Assembly: GCF_003597395.2 (NCBI RefSeq)
Contig: NC_133770.1
Span: 28,508,802 to 28,572,801, forward strand
Direction of reading: 5' to 3'
Length of the DNA: 64,000 nt
Source of the DNA: Chelonoidis abingdonii
Taxonomy: Eukaryota; Chordata; Testudines; Testudinidae
This document shows positions 32,422-44,235 of the stretch, one piece after another. The position numbers were made by a program, and so were the translations under genes. The notes below the pieces were generated by a model. It worked only from the letters and a program-made list of their open reading frames with translations, was not told where the DNA came from and did not search any database. Position 1 is the first letter of the stretch. Each line of letters starts with the position of its first letter.

Positions 32422-32961
32422 GGGTAGGTCTACACCACAGTGTTAGTCCAGAGTCCAGACTCAAGCTCAGTCCTAAACCCTCTTCCATCTACACATAATT
32501 CATGTTAATCCACGACTTGGACCCAGGGGCTTGGACCCCTCGGAAGGTGCGGGGGTTCTAGCCTGAGGCAAGACAGCACCCAGGGTTCAAGTCCTACTGC
32601 ACTGCAGTGCAGACACAGCCCCATTAGTCTCATGGTCTGGGAATCTGCCAAGAGTATCTCACAATCCCATAAATTGACTTTCTTTGGTGGACTGTCACTG
32701 TACTCACACTGCACCATGAACAAAATGTAAGAATGGCCATGTTTGTGGAGGGTGCTAGGATGTCTGGGATGCAGGTGGCTGGACTCAGGCCTGGATAATG
32801 CAGTATAGATGCTGGAGCCCCAGGTTGGGACCCAGGGTACAACATTTCCTAACCTGGGGTTACAAATCAATGCAAACATTCAAGTCCTAGGTTAATAAAC
32901 CCAGAGTCTGCTAACTTGAGTTCTACTAACTTCGGGCTTACATTTCAGCCTAGACATACCC
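32422..32961. mobile_element. 540-bp PIF/Harbinger-type MITE with TAA duplications
   Basis: It starts gggtaggtctacac and ends gcctagacataccc, an inverted pair. TAA precedes (32419-32421) and follows (32962-32964), the 3-bp target duplication of PIF/Harbinger transposases. The interior includes gcttggacccctcgg and repeated 'caggcctgga' type text with no coding potential. Confidence 0.8.
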
Positions 32962-34060
32962 TAAAATGCAGAGATCATCACACTTTGTAAAACCAGCGGT
33001 CCTTCGGATTGAAAATTATATCACTCAGTTCTTTGTTCCCCTCTCTAGCACTGGGGAAACGGGATCTAACTTACTGCAGTTGCTCGTGAGCCCATGGGAG
33101 CATACACCACCAGGGAATAGCTTGACCTAGTCCCCCTTACAATTATGGCCTTGAATCATTAGTCCATGTTATTTAAGTAAGCAATTTAGCTGAATGCTAT
33201 TATTGCAAGAGCATGAAGATTTTCTTAGCTAATGCACAATGAAACATGAGGCCTTTCTGGGCTTTGCTATCTTTTTTTGAACTCAACATCAGGACAATGC
33301 CAAAACTCCATATTCTTTATTAAAGATATTTTTTATTCACAACTGTAGTGAATTATTCAGGAAATAAGGGCCCTTACAGCTTTATATATTGGTCAGGTGG
33401 CCTGAAATGACACAGTAATATCAATGATCGGTATTCCTTGGTATTACTCATTCCTTGATTTCTCTTATTCTTTCTTTCCAAGTGTTGTCTTTTTTCATGC
33501 TACACTCATTCAAACGCCATAGTATCAATTTCTTGTGTCACATTTTAGTTGCAAGGTACACATGATAAAATGCATAAAATGTGCATCCAATTGGGGATTT
33601 AAAAGCTAAAAAGTAAGGAAACAAAAAGGTTAAGATTCTCATAGTAATGTTTAACTTGACAATGTTGCTCATTCTGTATGTTTTATGTTAGTTATCTATT
33701 TCAGAGCCATACATTTAACAGTTAAAGCATGTCAAAAAGCCTGTTTTTTTCCCCTAGAAATAGTTTTCGTGGAATAAAATTCCTGCTTTTTGTTTGAAAA
33801 TAGTCATACCAATATTTTCAAACCAGCTGTATTAAAAACTCCACATTAACATACAAGGTACATAAGAAAATAGCAAGGAAATATAAATGATATGCAATAT
33901 GGCTGAGTTACTATGAAAACCTTAACTATCTCATCTCTTGACATTTAAGAATTTAAATGCAAAGTCCTACCTTTACTATTTTATAAATATTTTATTTTAC
34001 TATTTATTTTTGTTTTAATTGCACAGAATTCCAGGGATATCAAATTTAGCATGGCTGCCC
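32962..34060. other. AT-rich spacer
   Basis: No gene or repeat recognised. Confidence 0.5.
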
Positions 34061-34064
34061 CCTT

Positions 34065-34258
34065 TCTCCATTTATAGAGAGGCAGACACAGCAAACCTAA
34101 GTGGGAATGTGATCCAATGTACTAAGTTGCAAGGCCAATCAATTTACTCTTCCACTCTCCATCTCCATCTATGGAAAGGTGGATGTACCAAAGCTGAATG
34201 ATAGTGTGGTCCACATGCTAAGTCACAACACCACTCAGTTCGGAGGCATTCTACCAAC
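34065..34258 (+). repeat. Two-copy degenerate tandem repeat, 97-bp period
   Basis: 34065-34161 and 34162-34258 share tctccat.tat.ga.agg, .ca.acc.aa, tgtg.tcca.atg.taagt and caa..ccaatca / caacaccactca in the same order. Confidence 0.55.
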
Positions 34259-34559
34259 TTTATTCAAATTTGCCATTTCCATGAAGTCTGTGACAGACTC
34301 ACAGCCTAACTTACGACAGTGGCAGAGTCAGTGGCACTTGTTAGCACTGTTGTTTGTTCTTGCAGCGTATATGAACTTTTCAAGCTGCTTCCCTGGTCCA
34401 GCCCAGTTGTGTTCATCGTAGGACTTGGACTGTGGGGGCAAATGTGGCTTCACTCCAGATTTGTACTCCTTTGACCCTGAAGCTAATCAGGGGCTGGGTT
34501 CAGCCCCAGTAGAACTTAGAGCAGCCTTACTTTCACCAGCTACTAATGGCCTCCAAGGT

Positions 34560-34735
34560 GAAATTATGCCATCAAGGCCTTGCTGTGTTACAGTAGCCCT
34601 CTGCACACACCACATATCCCATAAGGGGAGCTGTGAGACAGAGGAATAGGGCCACCTATATCATCTGTCTGCCACCTAAGGATTCCCCTACAACAAGGAA
34701 ATATGCAACTGGTCTTTTAGGGCAGCTTTATGACC
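34560..34735 (+). repeat. Ancient interspersed repeat, copy 2 (sister at about 3780-3960)
   Basis: Shares the block aaggattcc-ctaca-aaggaaat-ctttagggc with the copy near the start of the window. Confidence 0.4.
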
Positions 34736-37074
34736 ACTTTGTTCTGCATGTACCTATGACGGAGGCTGATTTAAAGTTACGTCACCTCTGAATTTGGCCC
34801 TTAAAAACTTATGTGTTCTTGGCATTTATGCTTACAGAGAATATGTTTTCAGCACACTTTGCTAATCAGTAGCATATCTGTTACAAAGATTTGCCTAATT
34901 CCTTTGTGGAAACAGCTGTTGTAACCAAGGCATGATTACTTATGCTACTGATGTGTTCCAGTTCTTTCTGCATTCCAAATTTTGAAGAAAGAACTGATGA
35001 CAATAGAACATTCTCTACTCAAAGTCTCCATGAATAAGCAAGTTTGAAAACAGAGAAAAAATTAGTTGCTTACTTAACAGAACACACCACTCTTGAGGTA
35101 TTTCTATAGGACATGTTGATTTCCTTCTTTTCTTTAGATATACCACTTCCTCAGCACTATTCTTGCAGAAGCAGCAGGAGCAAATTAAAGTGACTGGGTC
35201 AAACCCCAAAGAAATAGCTTATAGCCTTTTGACTGAAATTGTGTGGTTCACAGACTCTGCATGATCAAAACCATTGAATTTTTTCTACACTTACCAATGT
35301 TTTCATTACTGCAATGCACTTTTATAACAATGCTCTCCATCTCTACCCTCATATATGCCAACTGTCCCATTTTCAGCTAGACAATCACATTTTTCTTATC
35401 TGTTTCTTGCTGTCACATATTTTATCTGCCTTGTCCACTTTGTTTGCCAAGGTACATTAAAGCATTTCAGCTTAGACAGAGAAATTCAGCTACAATACTT
35501 CCACAACGATGCAACTGTCTTTGCACTTTCAGCATATACTATATTTTAACAAATTTAATGTTAGAGCACAGTTTAATCTGGAGGTAGAGGGTGTGGCTAG
35601 CCACTCAATTTTCTGGCTTTTACTATTGCACCAAAGATGGCTTCAAAGCAAAGCAAGCCAGCATATAACACTCTATGCACTGCCATTGTGTAATGTAAGC
35701 AGAAAAGAGCTGTTTATATATTCATACAATGGCACTTACTTGTTCTACAAAACATCACAGACCTTTTTAATTCCAGCATCTTGATGCATAAATCTTAAGT
35801 AAATCAGTCCCTCAAAGCACAAATGAGTGCAATCCTTTAGGTGTCATTTTTTTTTCACAGACAAATGTTGCATTAAATAGAATTCAGAAAGAAAGTAAAC
35901 AAGATGAGAGGTTTAAAATACAGATCTCATCAGGTACCTCTTAGCTCCCCTACACAATGCCAACTTTTCAAGCAGCTTATCTGTAGGTCTGAAGTTTTTA
36001 TGATCGTGTCCATGAACTATAGCTAGGCTTCGCAGAATTTAATTTTAATTTTGTTTTTATAATTTCAATGGATAATAACAATGTTTATTTTAAGCACTTT
36101 TTATTTTGGGGGATTTAAATGCTCACAGTTACGGAATATTGGGGGGGTGTCAGACTACAGAGGCTGAGACAATAATTATTTAATGACAGTAGACATTGAG
36201 ATTCATAAAGTTTAAGCTTTATAAAATTATAGCTTTATTGTGAACAGTCCATATCAAAATATACAAAGGAAATATCCTTAAATCTAGTAACTTCTCAAAC
36301 CACATTTTTCTTACTTTGCCTGTCTGAAAGTTTTGATTATTATTGATGGAAACACTGTTTTTTTATCGGTTTGCATGCATATGATGAAATCAATGTTTTC
36401 CCAACATTTACCAATAAAAATCAAATCCCTCCAAGGTTAACTATAGCATATTAATAATGAAATGCTAATTGCATCTTTGTGAAAAGAAAGAGAGACAAGT
36501 CCAGCTCACTTTGCTTACATGAGTAATTCTTACTGTCATATGTCATTGAATCCAGTGGAATTATTGGTGTGACAAAGACTACTTTAGTAAAGTGAGCAGA
36601 TTTTAGCTAATGCTCCTTTTGTTGCCCAGTGGTAGAAACATCATAATGCACTTCCATAGTTGAAAATCTGCTAATTAATTGGAACTGGCAGTAATCTTGG
36701 AACATGGCTAATGCTACTGCCTTGTTCTGGATTATCTGTCTGAATGCCACTTATTTAAAAATAAACAACAAAAAAGGGAGCGTAGTCAGCCTGATAAGTA
36801 ACTCAATACAGCTTTATGAGCCAGCAACTGACACTGGATAGCAGAGGGATGATTCACACAACACACACAGATGGCTGTCAGTCCCCAGGGGTAAATTATA
36901 GCAGGACATATTAGTGATTCATAGGGTGGAGCTTTCTGGTAAAGCTACATGCTACAGTTCAGCACACCAATATTAGCATTGTCAATTTGTCTAATTACAA
37001 TCCATGGATCAGCAGTATTAAAAAAAATGCTGAGTTCACTTGGTTTCAGCCAAAGATGCCAAAGGGGTACCAGC
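34736..37074. other. AT-rich spacer
   Basis: No gene recognised. Open frames of 60-91 codons are AT-driven. Confidence 0.5.
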
Positions 37075-37160
37075 AAAAAGAACAAGGAGTACTTGTGGCA
37101 CCTTACAGACTAACAAACTTATTTGGGCATAAGCAGACTGACATGGCTACCACTCTGAAA
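37075..37160 (+). repeat. Retroelement tail fragment ('ggagtacttgtggcacctta')
   Basis: The run aaagaacaaggagtacttg, tggcaccttacagactaac and gcataagcagactgacat, then ggctaccactctgaaa, is a familiar high-copy repeat in turtles and other reptiles. The usual middle ('..ttcgtgggctacagcccac..') is deleted here. Confidence 0.65.
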
Positions 37161-38390
37161 TGGATACATGCCATAAATGGAAGGAAGAGAGATAATGAAA
37201 ACTAGTGGTAGTCAGCTTTGAAAAGAAAGCTAGGCTGACATGAATTTCTGCAAGGCAGTATTTCCACTATCAATGATATAGGTGACACCAGATGTTATAG
37301 TCTCAGCAAGAGATTTTGACTTAAAACGGTCCATGATAAAGAGATTTATTACTGGCATTTAATCCATCTAACTATATTTATTCACTACAGTGCATTCATC
37401 TCTTAGCACATTTTCTATAAAAATAAATATGTCAGTGCTTTATAAAGTAACATGATGAGGTGGGATATTTGATTTCTTATACCTTATAAATAAGTAAGGA
37501 GAATGGCAGATGAATAGGCTGAAATACTGAATGCTTCCCACTATGGAGTTTACAACAAACCCTTCAGCCCTCCTTGTCTACTTTGAAGCATGACTTCAAA
37601 GAAACCATGTGTTAAAATGTGTATGCAATATGATTATTTACCATATTAATAAGACACTGTGGCAATACTCAGGTTACAAAAATACTTGTCAGTTTTTTTT
37701 CTTTTGAAGTTATCTGTTGATTTTAAATGACGACCTTCATGTATTTTTTAGTACAGCAGCCCCATCTTGAATGTATGTGGGTCACTGTGTTTCTATTAAA
37801 TGTCAGAATGAGACAACTACCTACTGAACACTCTATGCTTTCATTGAATCAGTTCAAAATACAGTTTGCCCTGTTACTCCTGTTTCCTCATTCCAGTAGA
37901 GGCTGGTGACATTTGAAAGTGGGTAGCTAAAATTGACTTACAAAGGGAAGCACTCAAAGACAGTACATCTACCTCGGAGGAGAATTCTGAGGCTTAATTC
38001 ATTAATGTTTGCAAAGTGATTTGAAATCCTGAGATGGAAGGAGCTATAGAATTGTTAGTATTAAAGAAACAGGTAAAAAATCTTATTGTGTTTGATTCAA
38101 AGCAAAGCAGACAAAATCTACCCTGAGGAGATCCCACAGCTCTATTCAATGCAGCCTTTAATCCCTCTCCTCTCTATTCATTTCTTCTTCCTCCTCTTCT
38201 GCTCTTTCCTTCCATTCCAGTTTGTTTCCAGATCCTTTATTCTGTCACTGACCCTGTTTCCTGGAAATCAGTAGCATAACAGTGAGGAAACAGAGGGCAA
38301 ATATTGAGTGTTTGTTTGTGCTGGTAGTAGGTCTGGATGCTGCTATCTGGCTAATTGTCAAGGGCATGCTGCTTTTTGTCTTGCTTGTTA
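37161..38390. other. AT-rich spacer
   Basis: No gene or repeat recognised. Confidence 0.45.
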
Positions 38391-38630
38391 GCGAGGCCTA
38401 GTGGATAAGGCAGAGATGCGGGAGTCACAAGACATAGGGTCTAATCCCAGCTTTGCTACTCACCTGCTGTGCAACTTTTGGCAAATCACCTCCCTGTGCC
38501 TCTGCTCCCCCTACATCAACCCTTGTCTGTGTAGATTGTAAGCTTTTGGGGATAGGGACTGACTTTGATTACGTGTTTGTATACTGTGGGGTCTGGATTT
38601 TGGTTGGGGTCTGTAAGTTTTATCATAATA
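38391..38630 (+). repeat. MIR-like tRNA-derived SINE
   Basis: It has a tRNA-like head (gcgaggcctagtggataagg ... a B-box-like agggtctaatcccag near 38437), the core tgctgtgcaacttttggcaa / atcacctccctgtgcctctg, and a tail gtagattgtaagcttttggg / gatagggactgac typical of amniote SINE families of this group. Right after it the Harbinger-like element begins. Confidence 0.75.
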
Positions 38631-39031
38631 TACATAGGCTATGTCTACACTTGTGACTGTACATGGTTATATGTACATTTTTGTGCCATAACCCTTCTAT
38701 TATCCATACCTGAAGCCATGAGGCATGTTCCTGAAGGAGACCGCGCTGCATGAAAGCTAGCACACGTGAGAGGTATGGGTATGTACATGCCTCTACAGTG
38801 GTACGGCCCTGGACCCTTTCTACAGTGCAGTGTGAACAGGGATAAGAATCACGGAATTGATAATCCCCCAGGGTCATTCCCACTGTGCACTGATCCCTTT
38901 GCTGCCTGACCCTTACTCAAAGGTATAAAGGTCCTTGACCCCTAATTGCCAATGGCAGTAGTGATCTGCACTGACCACTTCAGATCATTTCTCCCCTATC
39001 CTTTGTTGATCAGCACAGGCAATCATGGATC

Positions 39032-39223
39032 ATGTGCCAGGAGCTATCCCTGGTCTCTGGAGCACAGCTGGGTGATGATCAATGGTTGGCATATAGCCTC
39101 CTCCATAACTTCACTCGGAGCATACACCTGTATTGGGAGATTTTACGGGGGCTGGAGGAGGCGGTCATTCACTGGACTCTGTCCCAGTACTCTTCTGTAC
39201 CTGAGGATGAAGGACTCCAATAA
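39032..39223 (+). pseudogene. Possible 5' coding piece of the Harbinger accessory gene
   Basis: The plus frame contains LGDDQWLAYSLLHNFTRSIH and YWEILRGLEEAVIHWTLSQY, protein-like and placed upstream of the SANT/Myb-type remnant on the same strand. I cannot match it to a family block, so it is only a candidate. Confidence 0.3.
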
Positions 39224-41051
39224 TTGCTCCAGAAGAGGACCTAGCACATGCCCATGGTACTATGAGCTGTAATAAGTGCTCTCCAGGGCTGCAAGTATGG
39301 TGCCTGAACTGACTCATGACCCCCTCCTCAACCCTACCAGCCTCATCATATGACAGGATGCTGATGAGGGGCAGGGTGAGAAGGCAGCAGGGAGCTTGGA
39401 GTAAGCTGCAGAAGGTCTGCAGGAAGAGGAGCCTGTGATTCTGCACCTCTGCCCAGCAGACCCAGTTGAGGGCACATCCTTTAAGGAGCCTAAGGAAAAC
39501 CTCGAGCCACTGCAGGAACCAGAACTCAAGGTTGGTAAGTTACAATACACCCTCAAGCTCCTTGGAAATATCCTCTCCTGCTGCAGTAATACATGCATGA
39601 AGCTGCCCATCTCTCCCCCTCCCCACTCCACCCCAACATGGTCCATGAGCAAGATATGGCTATAAAACAATGATTTTATTTAAATCCCCTGAACCATTGT
39701 AAATCATATATTGGATGCTATAACAGATTACTAATGTCTGTGTATTTCTCAACCAGAGCTCTTGCAGCTATAGTTCCTGGGCAGTGCAGACTGGGGGACA
39801 GAGAGGTGGCAGGTTCTAAAGGGCCCAAGTGGGGAAAGAGCAGTTTTATGACACTTATGGTTGTGCAAAATCCCAATACCACCCCTTTCCTTCCCTCTCA
39901 CATCTTTCCTTCCCCTCATGAACAGGAGCCATGCAGAAGAGGGGTGGTGGTGGTTGGTTGCTTATGTGTGGGTCTGCCTGGGTCTGAGAAGGGAAAGGGA
40001 GCCATTTGATTGTCTGAGGAATGTGATAGCAGTCAATTCTCCCTGTGACCATTTCATATGTTTATCACCCTTCCCAGTCCCAGATCTCTGTCCTTTCCCT
40101 GCTCTGAGCTGAGCCATTCTGCAGAAACCTGGAAGAGTGGGGGGTGGCTGAAGCATCCACTCTGGTGGTTGCACAAACACAATGCTGTGTCCCTTAACAA
40201 TGGAGTGGTGTTCATCCAAAAGTTCAGGGAAGAAAATACACTTATGTTTCTCTGTACCTTTCAATGCTGTTCAGCTCAACACAGGGCTTGGATTTTCTGG
40301 CAAGGCCGGGGGAGGATTGTGGAGGGATGGGTTTCTATGGTTCTGTTTTCCTCTTCCATTGGAATTCACATGCTAGCTTAGAATACGGGCATATTCCTCT
40401 TGAATCGCCTCCCAGTCCTGTAAGCATAATTCAGCAAATTGTTGGTGTTGCAGAAATTCAGGCTGGTTCTTCAGGTTTAACAGCAGGGCAGATGTGCTTG
40501 GTCTTGATCCACCTTCATAGCTCATCATGCCCCCCAATCAACAATAGGTAGAGGGGTCATCATTAGCAGAAATATCTCTCTGGCACAGATGGTCAGGTGT
40601 CCTCCACAGGACAGGAAAGCCACTTCCCTTTTCCATTCTGATACTTTGAATACTGCTATTTTCTTCAAATGACGGCCAGCTTTAAAAGCAGAAATAGGTA
40701 ACTAGTAACATAATCCCTGAAAGGAACTTCACCCTATCTCAATTGGCCCTTGTTGCACTATAAACAGTGCAACAGTTTGATAACAACACTGCAGGTATCT
40801 CAACTCCTTCCTCAAAGAGTTGTCTGAAGGCAGTAACAGCAGCATTCCTGGGATGCTATAAAGTATCAGTACTTGCTCTTCAGCAGCACAGTTACATTAT
40901 GTGGGGGCAATTCTTAGGTTTCTTCAAAGTTGAAATGAAATATAACACTAGCCTTGCCTTTGACTTGCCAGGATTCTGGTGGAGAAACCATTCCACTGGT
41001 AGGGCTGGAGCAGCACTGCAGAGATAGCAGAGGCAGAGGAGAAGGATCCTG

Positions 41052-41321
41052 GAGGACCCGCTCATTGACGTTGATAGAAGGAGCCAGGAACAATTCAAGT
41101 TCCTTAGGGCAAGGGAAGATCAAGCTCTTGCACAGGAGGAGGCACTGATGAACTGTTTCATGGAGTAGGAGTATGCCCAGAGAGAACAGGACCACACTGA
41201 TGCAACTGGTGCCTATCTGCTGCTGTGGCCATTGCTCCTCTCTGGGAACATGCAGCATCTCCTCCTCTTCCTCCTCTCACTCCTCCTCCTCCAGCAGCCA
41301 TGCAGGTGGATGCCGAGATGA
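41052..41321 (+). pseudogene. Harbinger accessory (SANT/Myb-like) protein C-terminal remnant
   Basis: The frame from 41052 reads EDPLIDVDRRSQEQFKFLRA followed by REDQALAQEEALMNCFME, a stop (TAG 41166-41168), then EYAQREQDHTDAT, until TGA at 41319. The run of RR.QEQ...LRARED.AL..E....N.F.E...QREQ is the charged helical tail found after the SANT/Myb-type (trihelix) domain of proteins encoded by PIF/Harbinger elements. These proteins help bring the transposase to the element ends in the nucleus. The trihelix domain itself was not recognised upstream. A Leu/Ser-rich tail follows, caused by a tcctcctc tract. hAT-A lies 60 bases downstream. AATAAA signals at 43270 and 43290 fit the 3' end of this transcription unit. 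Confidence 0.5.
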
Positions 41322-41383
41322 TGACTCTCACCCTACTTCCATTCCTACAGGGGAGGAGCATGCTGGACACCTGGAACAACATC

Positions 41384-42768
41384 TAGGGTTGCCAGGTATC
41401 TGGTTTTTGACTAGGAAGTCTGGTAAAAAATGGGACCTGTATAGTGGCCAGTTAGATGTACTGACACTAAAATTCCTCTTACCTTGGGTGGGGAGGGAGA
41501 GGAAGAACACTGAGTCATCAACCCGCACCAGCCCCTGCTAAGCCAGGGCTGTCTCCTACTTGCATCTTGTGGACAGACAGGCTTCATATCAGGGGATGCA
41601 GCTCCTAGGGTGACCAGACATCCTGATAAAATTGAGACTGCCCTGATATTTAGTTGTTTGTCCCATGTCTTGACCGTAGCACGGTCAGGACGCCATTTGT
41701 CTCAGTATTTTGGCTCAGGGCTGGAGGAGTACACTGATGAACGCTCACCTGGGGTCCCGGCAGTGCTTATTTGGGGCGGCTCTCATGAAATGGTGGACAG
41801 CAGGACCCTGTGACCCTTAGGCACAGGGGCGGCTGGGGGTGGGGAGTGTCTCTGTGTGCTGTACCTACCATAAGCGTTGGCTCCATCATGGCCAATGGGA
41901 GCTGCAGGCAAGGACACAGTGCAGACCCCCCCCAGATGCCCCTGACCCTGGGGTGCTGCATGCTACTCACGCCCCCAAGTAAGTCCCACCCCCACATCTT
42001 CTAGACAATGGCAGCTGGAGCCAGTGCTTGTGGCAGGCGCAGCACGTGGAGTGGAGACCCTGCTGGCCGCTGCTGACCCTAAGAGCCAGAGGAACAGGCT
42101 AAGTGCTTCCCAGTGGGTGGGAACTATCCCCCAGGTAAGTGGAAGGGCTGGGGCCCTGTGCCCATGGCTTGTGGCAGAGCTGCGGGTGGAAACCAGGGCC
42201 ATGTGCTTGTGGCGGGGGCCGCGGCCATGCGCCCCCAACCCGCGGTTTGCAGCAGGGCTGGAGAAGGGGTTGTGAGCCACTGACCAATGATGGGGCTGTG
42301 CCAGGAGTTGGGGCCATGCGCCCCCAATCTACAGTTTCCTCAAGCTGGGTATCCCCCTTACCCCATGGCTCCAGTGGGGCAGGGGCTGTAAGCCTGGGGT
42401 TGCCCCCACGTGTCCTGATATTTTTTTCTTGTCATCTGGGATCACCCTAGCAGCTCCTGTCCCAGCCTGGAGTAGAAGGAGCCCAGATGGGGGAGGAGAG
42501 AAGAGGTGGAGAGGATCGAGTGACGAGGAAGTGGGAGTGAGGAGAGCAGTGAGCAATGGAGAAGGAAAGGAGGGGAAAGGAGTGAGCAGGGAGCAGTGTC
42601 TTGGGGAAGAGGCAGGGAAGGGGGCCTCAGGGGATAGAGGTGGAGCATGGGCAGAGGCTTGGTAGAAAGAGGCAGGGTGTGGCCTCAGGAGGAAGAGAGG
42701 GTCAAGGGAAGGTTCTGGCACTTCTGCTGTAGCGTCCAGTTTTCAGAAATTAGAAAGTTGGAAACCTA
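41384..42768 (+). mobile_element. hAT-A: non-autonomous hAT in the Harbinger element (533 bp plus nested hAT-B)
   Basis: It starts tagggttgccaggtatctgg and ends agttggaaaccta, inverted in the first bases. The flanks acaacatc (41376-41383) and acaacagc (42769-42776) match 7/8. The right half is a purine-rich tract (gga/gag). It shares its end with the remnant at 23570. Confidence 0.85.
41606..42449 (+). mobile_element. hAT-B: 844-bp hAT nested in hAT-A, perfect 8-bp duplications
   Basis: The flanks are gcagctcc at 41598-41605 and 42450-42457, identical. The ends are tagggtgaccaga and tctgggatcaccct(a), inverted with a 2-base insertion. The ends resemble the small MITE family at 7970 and 13553, but the interior is different and GC-rich, with 'ccaatgggagctgc' text. 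Confidence 0.9.
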
Positions 42769-43262
42769 ACAACAGCCTCTACTCGCACCCAAAACCTCTC
42801 ACAGGGGAACCCCTGTCCAGGGCATACAGGAGGGGAATGATGAGCCTGATCCAAATCCTGCAGCTCAGCCTGTGTTTGGCACCAAGACCCCACACATCAG
42901 ATATCCCCGCTTGTCCCCCTGCACACTATCCTGCAGCCATACCCCCTTTGTCAGGGTGAGGGGAATGGCAAGATGTGTCCACAGACAGTAATGTTTGCCC
43001 CCGTCTCAGTAAGTATGACTGGATTTTTTTGTTCAGTTGCTCCCATTACAAACTGTTTTACCTCTATGTTCAATGTACGCCTGTAACTAAAAGTTACTGG
43101 TCATGTTACTTTGTGCACCTTGCTTTCCAAATATGATCAACATGAAATTTCCCACGTGTGGGATGGGCCAGCAAGATTCACAGCTCATGACTGCGACTTC
43201 TGTAAATGAGTTGAATGCAATGAATTCTTTCCCCACCCCTACCCGTGAATTTCCTGCTATAA

Positions 43263-43300
43263 AAAATGAAATAAAAGAGGGTTCATGTCAATAAAGTAGG
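43263..43300 (+). terminator. Two polyadenylation signals of the Harbinger accessory gene
   Basis: AATAAA occurs at 43270-43275 and 43290-43295, just where the plus-strand gene should end and before the minus-strand transposase region begins. Confidence 0.4.
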
Positions 43301-43799
43301 CTGTGATATAACTGTTGCTATCCAAAACACCAGAAGATAAGTTAACTGAAACATCTTTATGGCTGTGTTAACAACTTAAATTGGCAGTACAGACAAAGGA
43401 AATGAGGGTAAAGTAACAGTAAACATATCTGAAACTGAATGGTGCTTTTACAATCCCTCCTCCTCTACCTCCATTTAATAGTCACCAGGAGCACGCATGG
43501 GAGTACCCAGACATAGCACCTGTTAAATGCTGTGAGCAATGGTGTCAGAAGGGATGTGTAAAGTCCTTCCCAAACCCTAACAGAACTTTTTAAAAATTAG
43601 TTTAAGGATGCCCAATGCTCCCCATAAAGCACCCTGAAACAGAGTTAACATATAAGAATAGAGTTAATATATAACAAAAACATTGATCAATAGTAGTATG
43701 TATGTATAAACCAACTGAAGCACAAAACCATGGCCAAAGGTGTTAACCTTGAAGGCCCTCACCCAACTGTTTGCTCTCAGATAGTACATTAACATTGGC

Positions 43800-44162
43800 T
43801 GCAGAGGATTGAAATCCACCAAAATATTTTGCAACACATACATGTGCGGCAATGCTCTACTGAGCTCTTCCAGCAGCACCATAGCACCACGGTAATGCCC
43901 TTTGGTACAGTCCCGGGTCCTCTTCTGGCTCCACGCTGATCCACAGTGTGTATGCAAATAGGGTCATGAATTTCCCTTGCTCCCTGGGAACCAGAAAAGT
44001 GTGCACATGGGTGGGATCTGGCTTTGAAAATCAGATCTGTCCTGTGCCCTCTCAGGTTAGTGGGGTCTCCCAGTATAAATGTTGGCACAGAAATGCCATA
44101 CATAACCACATCATTTCTGGGAAATAAAGTCCCTCCTTTCCCCCTGTGTTATGATCTCAATG
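43800..44162 (-). pseudogene. Harbinger transposase, C-terminal piece
   Basis: Read on the minus strand, the piece starts at the hAT-C insertion point. It gives DIEIITQGERRDFI, a stop, then in another frame VVMYGISVPTFILGDP, the block containing the third catalytic acidic residue (GDPAYPL in intact members, here GDPTNL). Further down, AMVLLEELSRALPHMYVLQN corresponds to the family's 'GrLK.RWrcL.....v......v..aCcvLHN' region, strongly decayed. In intact form the enzyme cuts at the element ends and inserts into TWA triplets. Here frames shift at least twice. Confidence 0.65.
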
Positions 44163-44235
44163 TCCTGAGCCAGGGACAGTGCAACCACTAGGAGAACTAG
44201 GCAGTCGCCTAGGGCGGCAAGTGGTTGGGGGTGCC

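Noticed and set aside
38439..38452. tRNA B-box-like sequence
   Set aside because: Part of a tRNA-derived SINE head; no cloverleaf can be drawn, so not a tRNA gene.
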